A stretch of DNA of 64,000 nucleotides from Hymenobacter rubidus (lineage in GTDB: Bacteria; Bacteroidota; Bacteroidia; Cytophagales; Hymenobacteraceae), in the NCBI RefSeq assembly GCF_016734815.1, contig NZ_JAERQF010000024.1, positions 1-64,000 of the forward strand, written 5' to 3'. The notes under the pieces are model-generated. The model saw only the letters and a program-made list of their open reading frames with translations, did no database searches and had not been told where the DNA came from. Shown here piece by piece: positions 57,801-64,000 of the stretch; the stretch's first letter is position 1; each line of letters starts with the position of its first letter. A program made the position numbers and the translations under genes.

Positions 57801-60472
57801 TGCATGGTGAGCTTGGTTTTTAAGTCGGGGATAATCCCCCCACTGCGGAAGGTCCCATCGAAGCCCGACGCCGCCTTGCTTAGCTTGTTGAGCGAGTCGA
57901 GCTTGAAAGGCGGAATATCGAACACCATCGTGGAGTCGTAGGCGCCGCCCAGCACGTCCTGCTTGCCGAAGTACACGTTGGCGCCGCTCTTGGAGTCAAA
58001 GGCCGGGTACTGCGGCTTTTTCTTGCGGCCCGATTTGTTTTTGGGGTCGTTGATGAACAAGCGGCCGGTTGAGACCTTGCCTTTATTGGTAAGAGCGAAG
58101 TCGGCGTGCTTGCCGGTGGGCTTGCCCTTGGCATCTTTGGTTTCGCTGCGAATGACGATGGAGTCAATTTTGGCCATGTCGATGAAGAACCCATCGTAGT
58201 CAAACTTGAACTCCCGGCCCCGGAAGCGCATCGACGATGCCACCACCGTGCCGTTGAAGGCAATGTTTCGGTTTTTGCCGATGCGGATAATGGAGCTGTC
58301 CGGCTGCACAAACACCGTGGCCGAGTCGTCGGAAAAGTTGAACCGGTTCACCCCACGCACCAGCAGCTCGTTGGTGTTGAGGTTGAGCGTGGCGTTGCGG
58401 CCCGTGCCCGACAGCGACTTGATGGCAATGTGGTCGAAGTCCTTCTTATCGCGGGCCGAGCCTACGTAGTGCAGCCCTTTGGGCAGAATGGTCACGTCGC
58501 CGGTTTGCGAGTTCCAGGCCACGTAGCCGTCGCGGGCCAAGCCGGCCATGTCGGTACGCATGTTGGCCACCGACGTTTTCAGCTCCTCAGCCAGCGTAGC
58601 CACGTTGATGGTGCGCACGCCGCCGTGGGTCAGGCTGTAGCCCACCACCATTTGCAGCGGGTGCAGCCGGTTGATGCTTTTGAGCTGCTGGTAGCGCGTG
58701 TTGGTGAAAAACTCCTTGCTTTCAAAATCGGCGCTGCGCTGGTTTTTCGACGACAGCACCGCGAAGTCGATAACGGGCTGCCGCAGGTTCCAGGTCAGGG
58801 CTTCGGTGCGAATGTCCATCTGGTGGTAGGAGTCGCTGTAGGGCGTGTTCTTGTACAGGCCTTCCTCCCGCACCAGCTTGAGCTGCTGCTTGGTTTTGGA
58901 GTACTTCAGCTCGGCGCCGGGGTGCGTCACCGAGTCTTTGGCGCCTTCGTAAATGGTCACCGCGGCCCGCGTAGCCGTAATCACCGTATCGCTCAGCACA
59001 TAGGCCCGCGAAGCGGCTTTGAATTTTGGCTTCCCGTCGAGGCTCACCATCAGGTTGGACAGCGAACCATCGAGCGCGGCGCTGAGAATGCGGCCACCGG
59101 CCATCGAAAGCCCGCCCCGGTACTGAATATTGTCGCCGAGGTTTTTGATGCGGGCATCGTTGGTGAGCGAGATAAAACGCGGGTAGCCCGTGTCGGGCGC
59201 ACCGGGCTTGCGCCGCACGCTCTTGTAGCTAAGCGCGCCTTTCACCGGGGCTTCCAGCACGGCCGGGTAGGTAAGCATCACCGGCTGGGCTTTAAATTCC
59301 GGCTTCGTGATATCGAAATCAAACCCCGTCATGTCGGCCGTGACCGGGTTGGTTTTAATGGTCCAGGCTAGCTGGCCACTGGTGGCAATGAAGCGGTTGG
59401 AACTGGGCACGGCCGTGCCGCTCACCTTTTTCAGCACCACCGAGTCGCCGGCTGTGGACATCGACAAGTCGGCATCCTTCACCACGAGCACGGCGCCGCG
59501 GGCAGGCGGCGCCAAGTACTCGTCATACGTTGGGGCTGGCGTGAAGGAAGGCGCGGGCGCATCAAAATCGGAGGCTTTGGCCACCGGCGCAGCGTCCTTG
59601 GCAGCCGGCGCGCCGGGCGTGGGTTTGGCGGCGGTAGCGGCGGGCTTTTTGGCCGGCGCTTTTTTCTTAACGGGCGTGCCCCAGCCGTCGTCGGAGTCGC
59701 CCCAGCCGCTTGCCGAAGGCGATGACCACATATCGGCCGTGTCCCAGCCGCTGCTGGGTTTTTTCTTGGGGGCGGGCTTGGGAGCAGGTTTTGCGGCCGG
59801 TTTGGCCGCTACCGGTTTTTTGGCGGTGGGCTTGGGCGCGGCCGGCAGCGGCTCCTCCTTGGGGGCTGGCTCGGGGGCGCCAAATTCCAGGTTGGAAGGC
59901 GCCGGCGCGGTATTGGGCGAGTACGCAAACGAAATGGTGCCGCCCATCACGCGCAGCGAGTTGTAGCCCGAACGGTAGAGGTAGCCGCCGTTGAGAAAAC
60001 GGTTGGTGCTGAACATGAATTTCTCCGTTTCGGTCGGAGCTTCTTTTTCCAGCGTCTGGCCCAGCACGTCGAGGTACTGGTCCATCTGCTGGTCGCTGAG
60101 CTTGCTGGTCAGCTTGCCGCCCACTATCGCGCCAAACAGGGCCTCAAAGTGCGGCCGGGGCCGAAACTTCTTGGCCAGCATGGTTTGCGAGAGCGCCACA
60201 ATGCGGGCCTGCTGCGAAGAAGTAAGCCGGTTCGACGCCCACAATTCCTTCAGGCGCACGGCGAGGGCACGGGCCGCGGCATTGTTGGTGCTAATCATCA
60301 TGCTCTGCACATCGTTGATGTACTGGGCCGGGTCGGTGGAGAGCTTGCCCGGCTGGTAGCGCGGGGCCGCGTCGCCGGGCGGAGGCGCCGGTTTCGTCTG
60401 GGCCTGGACCATTGCCGTGTTGCTGAGCAACACGCCTAACCAGGCAGTAAGGAGAACAACTATTCGCTTCAT
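54818..60472 (-). CDS. giant secreted protein with low-complexity ends and DPFGD motifs
   Basis: A 1884-residue exported protein of unknown function. Signal peptide (1-25, VQAQ). A helical region (about 45-165), then Pro/Ala/Lys-rich sequence with GWDT (242-245), GWG (256) and GWGTP (263-267). From about 325 to 1690 it is a long beta-rich region with recurring phrases such as GTAVPSSNRFIATSGQLAW, FKAASRAYVLSDTVITATRA, NFSDDSATVFVQPDSSIIRI and KVSIGANGRLGQLKRAG, resembling a repeated beta-structure like AsmA/LptD-type bridges, but no family is certain. The C-terminus (about 1700-1884) is low complexity with three repeats KSDDAFGG, KSDDPFGD, AADDPFGD separated by Lys runs. No T9SS domain. It ends beside plsY and starts far from any other gene. 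Confidence 0.85.
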   Translation of the reverse strand: MKRIVVLLTAWLGVLLSNTAMVQAQTKPAPPPGDAAPRYQPGKLSTDPAQYINDVQSMMISTNNAAARALAVRLKELWASNRLTSSQQARIVALSQTMLAKKFRPRPHFEALFGAIVGGKLTSKLSDQQMDQYLDVLGQTLEKEAPTETEKFMFSTNRFLNGGYLYRSGYNSLRVMGGTISFAYSPNTAPAPSNLEFGAPEPAPKEEPLPAAPKPTAKKPVAAKPAAKPAPKPAPKKKPSSGWDTADMWSSPSASGWGDSDDGWGTPVKKKAPAKKPAATAAKPTPGAPAAKDAAPVAKASDFDAPAPSFTPAPTYDEYLAPPARGAVLVVKDADLSMSTAGDSVVLKKVSGTAVPSSNRFIATSGQLAWTIKTNPVTADMTGFDFDITKPEFKAQPVMLTYPAVLEAPVKGALSYKSVRRKPGAPDTGYPRFISLTNDARIKNLGDNIQYRGGLSMAGGRILSAALDGSLSNLMVSLDGKPKFKAASRAYVLSDTVITATRAAVTIYEGAKDSVTHPGAELKYSKTKQQLKLVREEGLYKNTPYSDSYHQMDIRTEALTWNLRQPVIDFAVLSSKNQRSADFESKEFFTNTRYQQLKSINRLHPLQMVVGYSLTHGGVRTINVATLAEELKTSVANMRTDMAGLARDGYVAWNSQTGDVTILPKGLHYVGSARDKKDFDHIAIKSLSGTGRNATLNLNTNELLVRGVNRFNFSDDSATVFVQPDSSIIRIGKNRNIAFNGTVVASSMRFRGREFKFDYDGFFIDMAKIDSIVIRSETKDAKGKPTGKHADFALTNKGKVSTGRLFINDPKNKSGRKKKPQYPAFDSKSGANVYFGKQDVLGGAYDSTMVFDIPPFKLDSLNKLSKAASGFDGTFRSGGIIPDLKTKLTMQPDGSLGFSYDVPKEGFPLYKGRGRVYNKVKMDGKGLQADGTITYQSGTFTSNQFVFYRDSVVTVGKTGAIAAKKADGVDVPKMTLPTGYLMNWNVRQDSMYLTTPRSGDPIHLYGAAPDPKSKTPAAGYTFKGTALLTSKGAGGNGRLDGPQSFIKSPEFTFKSDSYSGRRAALSVKSAETNKPALTANDVAFEYDMKRGFADFKREEGSTASIDLPYSKFKTTLSGGRWDFKKKLVKLRVAANADSTKSYFYSTNPDQYGLKFKASTGVYDLAKYQMKVGGVPYIASADAWVVPDSGKVSIGANGRLGQLKRAGLLLDSLAKFHKLYNGNIQVLSKAAFSGNALYGFKTARDSVALKFSNFQSDSTSLLAVKGKKGFLKKKEDVEGATPTGPPTIAVANVDASLKFKITPRIGYRGGVQLNSQRRGFVFDGQVQLQFGKNTNAEWIAVKDSIDPKNFSMNLAGIKAEDGTPLMTGLFMSDQSNKVYPLYASTVPNPTDVPIFRVEGKLRFDNKKGIYSISSTDPTDVNAYEGAVLTYRDTTNSLSFRGPMSFINSSKDYKMMGSGVGTANPDSARYNINALMGLDIVMPAKAIDAMGTELATVTKNSPEALDGGTDELYKLAQFIGDKGVESYTMHKGAAEPLAKLSPKLAGHTILLSKVNLRWNDKKRAWYSVGQLGLAGVGKQSMNALINGYVEIRRENSTDLVEIYLEPEPQVWYYFKYNNNVLLTKSQNETFDAEVGSKAKGDFNTATSYGVFLGDYSDVDAFRAHFLRDYLGQSGKLAARPAAPAPTGNFDVLETKGKKKKKSKSDDAFGGSEADANANPGSAPADAPEPVVTKKKKKSKSDDPFGDAPADEPAPAPVVKKEKVKEKEKTADAPALTNTPAAAAPTTPTPTPPAPAATSTPAATPAASSPAAADATPAATPAATPPVAAPTPAAEPTPDPAQTKKEADRQAKEAEKEAERLKKEEEKKKKEEEKKKKKAADDPFGDS

Positions 60473-60861
60473 AGACTCAGTTTATCCTGGAAGTTTGGCT
60501 TGCTCAGCAAGCCGCGGGCCGCCCCAATCTTGTAAATATCGCCACACCCAACCCGTCCCTCAGGCGTGCGTTAGCAGGCAACGACACGTACCCGGCCGGA
60601 CGGGCTGCTTTTCTACCGCAAACGCCTGGCACGAAGGATAGTGCCCAACATTGCGCTAAAAACCCGGTACAAGTTAGGCACAATCAAAAAAGCAATTTAC
60701 TGTACCTTGAAAAAACTGTGCCGCAGCCGCTGATTATCAGCCGCTTTTCCATTTGCATTCCCGGAACTACAGCCTATTTACCAATAACCGGGAGGACCGC
60801 ACCCGTGCCACAAGCCAGGTTTTGCCAGCTGTAGTAAGGCCCGCGGCTTTACATTTGAGCC
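60473..60861. other. intergenic region between divergent genes
   Basis: 389 bases between the giant protein gene and the oxidoreductase gene. Only the promoter box at 60850 is recognisable. A short AT-rich stretch (about 60655-60720) may hold the other promoter. No coding frame or RNA was seen. Confidence 0.5.
60850..60857 (+). promoter_or_regulatory. TAnnTTTG promoter element of the oxidoreductase gene
   Basis: TACATTTG, a consensus match, 4 bases before the ATG at 60862. Confidence 0.6.
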
Positions 60862-61893
60862 ATGACCCCGACCTCTCCTATCCGCACCGCGCTGCTTGCC
60901 TATGGCATGTCGGGCAAGCTGTTTCAGGCTCCGTTTCTCGCCGCGCACCCCGGCTTCGACATGCAGGCCGTGGTGGAGCGCACCGAGCAGCGCATGCACC
61001 ACGACTACACGCACATTCGCAGTTACGGCAGCGTTGCCGAGCTGCTGGCCGACCCGGCCATCGAGTTGGTGGTGGTGAATACGCCCAGCTACACCCACTT
61101 CGACCTGGCCAGCCAGGCCCTGCGCGCCGGTAAGCACGTTCTGCTGGAAAAGCCGGTGGCCGCCTCGCTCGCGCAGCTTCAGGAGCTGTTGGCGCTGGCC
61201 CAGGATACCGGCCGCCACCTGCTGGCCTACCAGAACCGCCGCTGGGACAGCGACTTCGGCGCCGTGCGCCGCGTGGTGGAAAGCGGGCAGTTGGGCCAGC
61301 TCATCGAAGTGCACATTCGCTACGACCGGTACAAGCCCACGCTGAACCCTAAGAAGTTCAAGGAAGACCCTTTGCCCGGCAGCGGCCTGCTCTACGACCT
61401 GGGCCCGCACATCCTCGACCAGGCCATCAGCCTGTTTGGCCGCCCGCTCGGCGCCGAGAAAACCAGTGGCCACTACCGGCCCCATACCCGGGTTGATGAC
61501 TTCTTCAATTTCCACCTGCGCTACCCCAACAACCTCCACGTGTGGCTGACATCCAGCCTGCTGGTGGCAGCCCCCGGCCCGGCCTACGTGCTGCACGGCA
61601 CCCTGGGCAGCTACCAAAAAGGCCGCACCGACGTGCAGGAAGCCCAGTTGCAGCAAGGCATCGGCCCCACCGCTCCCGAATACGGCCACGAAAAGCCCGG
61701 CCAACAGGGCCAGCTCACCCTGGCGCAAGCCGATGGCACGCTGACGACCACCCCCGACCCATCCATTCCCGGCAACTACATGGGCCTGTTCGAGGCCGTA
61801 TTCCAAGCCATTCGCAACGGCGTCCCCTACCCCATCAGCAACGAACAGCTGCTGTGGCAGAACGAAGTACTGGAGCAGCCACCGGTGCAGTAA
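60862..61893 (+). CDS. Gfo/Idh/MocA family oxidoreductase
   Basis: A 343-residue NAD(P)-dependent dehydrogenase of sugar or sugar-derivative metabolism. The N-terminal Rossmann domain has the YdgJ-like GMSGKLFQAPFL (about 15-26) in place of the usual GxGxxG; LVVVNTPSYTHFDLA and HVLLEKPVAAS with the conserved EKP follow. The C-terminal domain carries GSGLLYDLGPHILDQAISLFG with the catalytic D/H pair. YdgJ-type enzymes are poorly characterised. It stands alone between divergent and convergent neighbours. Confidence 0.9.
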   Translation: MTPTSPIRTALLAYGMSGKLFQAPFLAAHPGFDMQAVVERTEQRMHHDYTHIRSYGSVAELLADPAIELVVVNTPSYTHFDLASQALRAGKHVLLEKPVAASLAQLQELLALAQDTGRHLLAYQNRRWDSDFGAVRRVVESGQLGQLIEVHIRYDRYKPTLNPKKFKEDPLPGSGLLYDLGPHILDQAISLFGRPLGAEKTSGHYRPHTRVDDFFNFHLRYPNNLHVWLTSSLLVAAPGPAYVLHGTLGSYQKGRTDVQEAQLQQGIGPTAPEYGHEKPGQQGQLTLAQADGTLTTTPDPSIPGNYMGLFEAVFQAIRNGVPYPISNEQLLWQNEVLEQPPVQ

Positions 61894-61981
61894 AGCTGAT
61901 TCGGGCTTTGAAGCTCTCGTGCAGAAGGGCTCTAATTCAATAAGGCCGTCAGGCTGACTACTTAGGTGCAGCAATAGGGTC

Positions 61982-62989
61982 CTACAGCGCAGCCACGGCC
62001 TGCAACTCCTGCACCAGCTCAGCCGAGCCCACGAAGAGCGGAGCCCGTTGGTGCAGGTCGGCGGTGGGGTGCACGTCAAGCACCACATCGGCTCCGGTCA
62101 CGGCCATGCCGCCGGCTTGCTCAATGAGGAAAGCTAGGGGGTAGCCTTCGTAGAGCAGGCGCAGCTTGCCGCTGGGCTTGGCCACGGTGGGCGGGTAGAG
62201 GTAGATGCCACCCGTGAACAGGTTGCGGTGGTAATCGGCCACGAGAGAGCCTACGTAGCGAGCCGAAAGGCGGCGCTCCTTGCAGGTAGTCAGGAAGGTG
62301 CGGACAAACTCGGGGTAATCAAACCAGTTGCCTTCGTTGCAGGAAAATACCGGGCCCTGACGGGGAATTTTGATATCGGGGTGCGAGAGAAAGAATTCAC
62401 CCAACGAGTTTTCGTAGGTAAAGCCCGTCACGCCGTGCCCGGTGGTGTACACCAGCATGGTGCTGGACCCGTACAAAATGTACCCAGCGGCTACCTGGGC
62501 CCGGCCGCCCTGCAGAAAGTCTTCCTTACGGGCCGGCCCGCCAATGCGTGACACCCGGCGGTAAATGCTGAAAATAGTCCCGATGCTGACGTTCACGTCA
62601 ATATTCGAGGAGCCATCAAGCGGGTCGATGGCCACCACGTACTTGCCGTAATGGTTGCCGGTCTGAATAATCTCCTCGTCTTCTTCCGAGAGCACAGCGC
62701 AGGCTTCGCCGCCGTTGGTGAGGGCCCGCACGAAGCGAATGTTGGCTTCCACGTCAAGCTTCTGCTGTTGCTCGCCCTGCACGTTTTTCTCGCCCATGGC
62801 ACCTGTGATGCGCGAAAGACCCGCCCGATTTACTTCCCGGTTTACGATTTTGCCAGCCAGGGCAATGTCGCGCAATAATTGGCTCAGCTCGCCGGTCGCA
62901 TAGGCGAATTCTGACTGTTTGCGGTTGATGTAGCGTTCCAGCGTGGTACCGACCGGGGTGGCCAATGTATTTTCCTTAGACGGAGACAT
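61982..62989 (-). CDS. fbp: fructose-1,6-bisphosphatase class I
   Basis: Removes the 1-phosphate of fructose 1,6-bisphosphate in gluconeogenesis. 335 residues. Metal-binding EEDEE (about 112-116) and [19 protein letters not shown] (the DPLDGSSN motif, about 130-148). Substrate-binding [18 protein letters not shown] and the late [20 protein letters not shown] are typical class I. The ATG at 62989 gives the usual N-terminus; the longer in-frame start at 63019 is possible. Convergent with the oxidoreductase gene. Confidence 0.96.
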   Translation of the reverse strand: MSPSKENTLATPVGTTLERYINRKQSEFAYATGELSQLLRDIALAGKIVNREVNRAGLSRITGAMGEKNVQGEQQQKLDVEANIRFVRALTNGGEACAVLSEEDEEIIQTGNHYGKYVVAIDPLDGSSNIDVNVSIGTIFSIYRRVSRIGGPARKEDFLQGGRAQVAAGYILYGSSTMLVYTTGHGVTGFTYENSLGEFFLSHPDIKIPRQGPVFSCNEGNWFDYPEFVRTFLTTCKERRLSARYVGSLVADYHRNLFTGGIYLYPPTVAKPSGKLRLLYEGYPLAFLIEQAGGMAVTGADVVLDVHPTADLHQRAPLFVGSAELVQELQAVAAL

Positions 62990-63132
62990 AGGGTTGGGTA
63001 AGAATTTTTCGATAATCAAATGAGAATAAGTGACGGATGAGCCGGTGCGCAGCTCGTGCCACGAAATGCACCGCTCATTTCCGCAACCGCTTAATTTAAA
63101 GCGGTTCTCAAGTTGGTATACAGACGACAGTC

Positions 63133-63209
63133 AGTAGCGCGAACTGTGTAGTTCGCGTCCCCGCGCCGCTAGCTCGTTCTAGGACGCGAACTGCACAGTT
63201 CGCGCTACT
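63133..63209. repeat. intergenic inverted repeat (AGTAGCGCGAACTGT type)
   Basis: Arms AGTAGCGCGAACTGTGTAGT then TCGCGTCC (63133-63160), and the complement (63182-63209) with one mismatch. Each arm also contains a small GCGAACT/AGTTCGC palindrome, as in the repeat at 8180-8250. Between fbp and the DUF4440 gene. Confidence 0.88.
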
Positions 63210-63231
63210 ATACACCAACCCGACAACCGCT

Positions 63232-63621
63232 CTAAAAAGCTTGTTTCTGAGCATGCCACAGCACCAACTGCCAGCCGTGGGATGGCTTGTTGATGTACAC
63301 CACCGCATACTTGATGTGGGTGGAATTGGTACTGCCGTCGGGCTTGGCAGGCAGCGTGATGAGGACTGTTCCGTTCACCACCGCCGTGTTGCCGTCATTA
63401 TAGGGGCGCACGGCCAGGGCTTCAATGTCGACATGCAGGTACTCGCTACTGCCGTCCCGAATGCTTTGCAGGTATTCGGCCTTGTTGTGCTCCAAGCCGT
63501 TGGAATGGGTATAAACCAAGTCGTCGGCAAATATCTTATCCAGTACTCCGAGGTCTTTACTTACTTGAGCATCAAAGCGCTGCCGCTCCAATGCTTTGAT
63601 GTCATTCTCAACGCTGCTCAT
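63232..63621 (-). CDS. DUF4440 / nuclear transport factor 2-like protein
   Basis: A 129-residue protein of the NTF2-like superfamily, DUF4440 type. N-terminal helix DIKALERQRFDAQVSKDLGVLDKIFADDLVYTHSNG (in several short blocks; the DDLVYTHSNG turn is characteristic), then sheet strands ending in WQLVLWHAQKQ with the typical His. No signal peptide. The usual role is uncertain: many are snoaL-like enzymes or binding proteins. The start is the ATG at 63621. Confidence 0.85.
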   Translation of the reverse strand: MSSVENDIKALERQRFDAQVSKDLGVLDKIFADDLVYTHSNGLEHNKAEYLQSIRDGSSEYLHVDIEALAVRPYNDGNTAVVNGTVLITLPAKPDGSTNSTHIKYAVVYINKPSHGWQLVLWHAQKQAF

Positions 63622-63717
63622 AAGGGTGATGGGCTGAAGGAGGCATGTAGCGTCCCGCGCTGCTGGAGGGCAACGGCAGAGACAAACCGTTTTTAACTAC
63701 CAGAATAAGGTCGGCGG

Positions 63718-64000
63718 CTAGGCATTATCCGACTCGTCGAAGCGCACCATTTTCATGTGGGGCGCAAAGAATTGCATCAGCAACCACGCCAGCAGGTAGG
63801 CCCCGCCGCAGATGAGGAACATGATGAAATAGGCCTTGTTGAGCTGCCCGATGCTTTCGTAGTACACAAACATGCGCTTCTGCACCAAGGCCGTGAGCAG
63901 GATGCCCCCGAGTCCGCCGGCCATGCCGCCCAAACCCGTGACCGAAGCCACGGCCCGCTTGGGAAACATATCGGATGCCGTGGAGAAGATATTGGCGCTC
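63718..64000 (-). CDS. MFS transporter, C-terminal part (ACS family, hexuronate-type)
   Basis: The last 93 codons of a major-facilitator transporter; the 5' part lies beyond the window. ANIFSTASDMFPKRAVASVT and GLGGMAGGLGGILLT are typical of the anion:cation symporter (ACS) group near ExuT, with the final helices (AYFIMFLICGGAYLLAWLLM) and a short polar tail. Substrate probably a sugar acid, from family similarity. Confidence 0.8.
   Translation of the reverse strand, partial: SANIFSTASDMFPKRAVASVTGLGGMAGGLGGILLTALVQKRMFVYYESIGQLNKAYFIMFLICGGAYLLAWLLMQFFAPHMKMVRFDESDNA

Noticed and set aside
1-64000. tRNA or rRNA genes
   Set aside because: Gaps were read for cloverleaf-like and rRNA-like sequence and none was recognised; a covariance-model scan was not possible here, so short RNAs may have been missed.

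Overview
The window reads as chromosome from a GC-rich member of the Bacteroidota, most likely Hymenobacter or a close relative (inference). The grounds are type IX secretion (T9SS) sorting domains, a bacillithiol gene (bshC), a Bacteroidota-type TonB with its HYGAYQLR motif, the folP/cdaA/DUF1599/DoxX neighbourhood, and TAnnTTTG promoter elements, the hallmark -7 box of this phylum. No tRNA, rRNA, insertion sequence, prophage or CRISPR array was recognised.

Layout. 1-1.9 kb: three tandem small secreted proteins sharing an APGMP motif, each followed by a hairpin. 2-10.5 kb: housekeeping genes (pheS, a Uma2 nuclease, an acyltransferase, rimO, bshC, a 5-formyl-THF cyclo-ligase, exbD-tonB). 10.6-18.7 kb: a GDYXXLXY/DUF2157/zinc-ribbon/mnmD set on the minus strand, a thioesterase and rlmN on the plus strand, then secreted and membrane proteins including a YihY/BrkB protein and a DUF3891 protein. 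19-22.8 kb: two secreted T9SS substrates; the first carries three in-frame stop codons with no loss of frame. 22.8-31.6 kb: an alpha/beta hydrolase, an OmpR-type two-component system, a TonB-dependent receptor, a CitMHS citrate transporter and a TerC protein. 31.7-35.9 kb: threonine catabolism (an epimerase-like threonine dehydrogenase and kbl) flanking a BLUF photoreceptor and a periplasmic patatin. 35.9-40.3 kb: a 1468-residue T9SS-secreted protein. 40.7-47.6 kb: cdaA, folP, DUF1599, a DoxX-like protein, an orphan peptide-permease subunit, a shikimate kinase, a fatty-acid-hydroxylase-like protein and a small lipoprotein. 47.6-51 kb: a decayed T9SS gene and three outer-membrane beta-barrel paralogues. 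51-64 kb: an M20 dipeptidase, small secreted proteins with a truncated paralogue, plsY, a giant 1884-residue secreted protein, a Gfo/Idh/MocA oxidoreductase, a class I fructose-1,6-bisphosphatase, a DUF4440 protein and the end of an MFS transporter.

Two features run through the whole window. First, at least fourteen copies of an intergenic palindromic repeat (arms containing CTGAGCG-AG-CGAAG) sit between genes; one copy supplies the start codon of the shikimate kinase and another the stop codon of the hydrolase. Second, several genes have TAnnTTTG only 4-6 bases before their ATG, so their mRNAs are probably leaderless or nearly so. The best candidates for new biology are the triply interrupted T9SS gene, the repeat family with its gene-end captures, the APGMP/GWDTP secreted protein family that links the first genes to the giant protein, and the receptor/citrate-transporter/two-component cluster.
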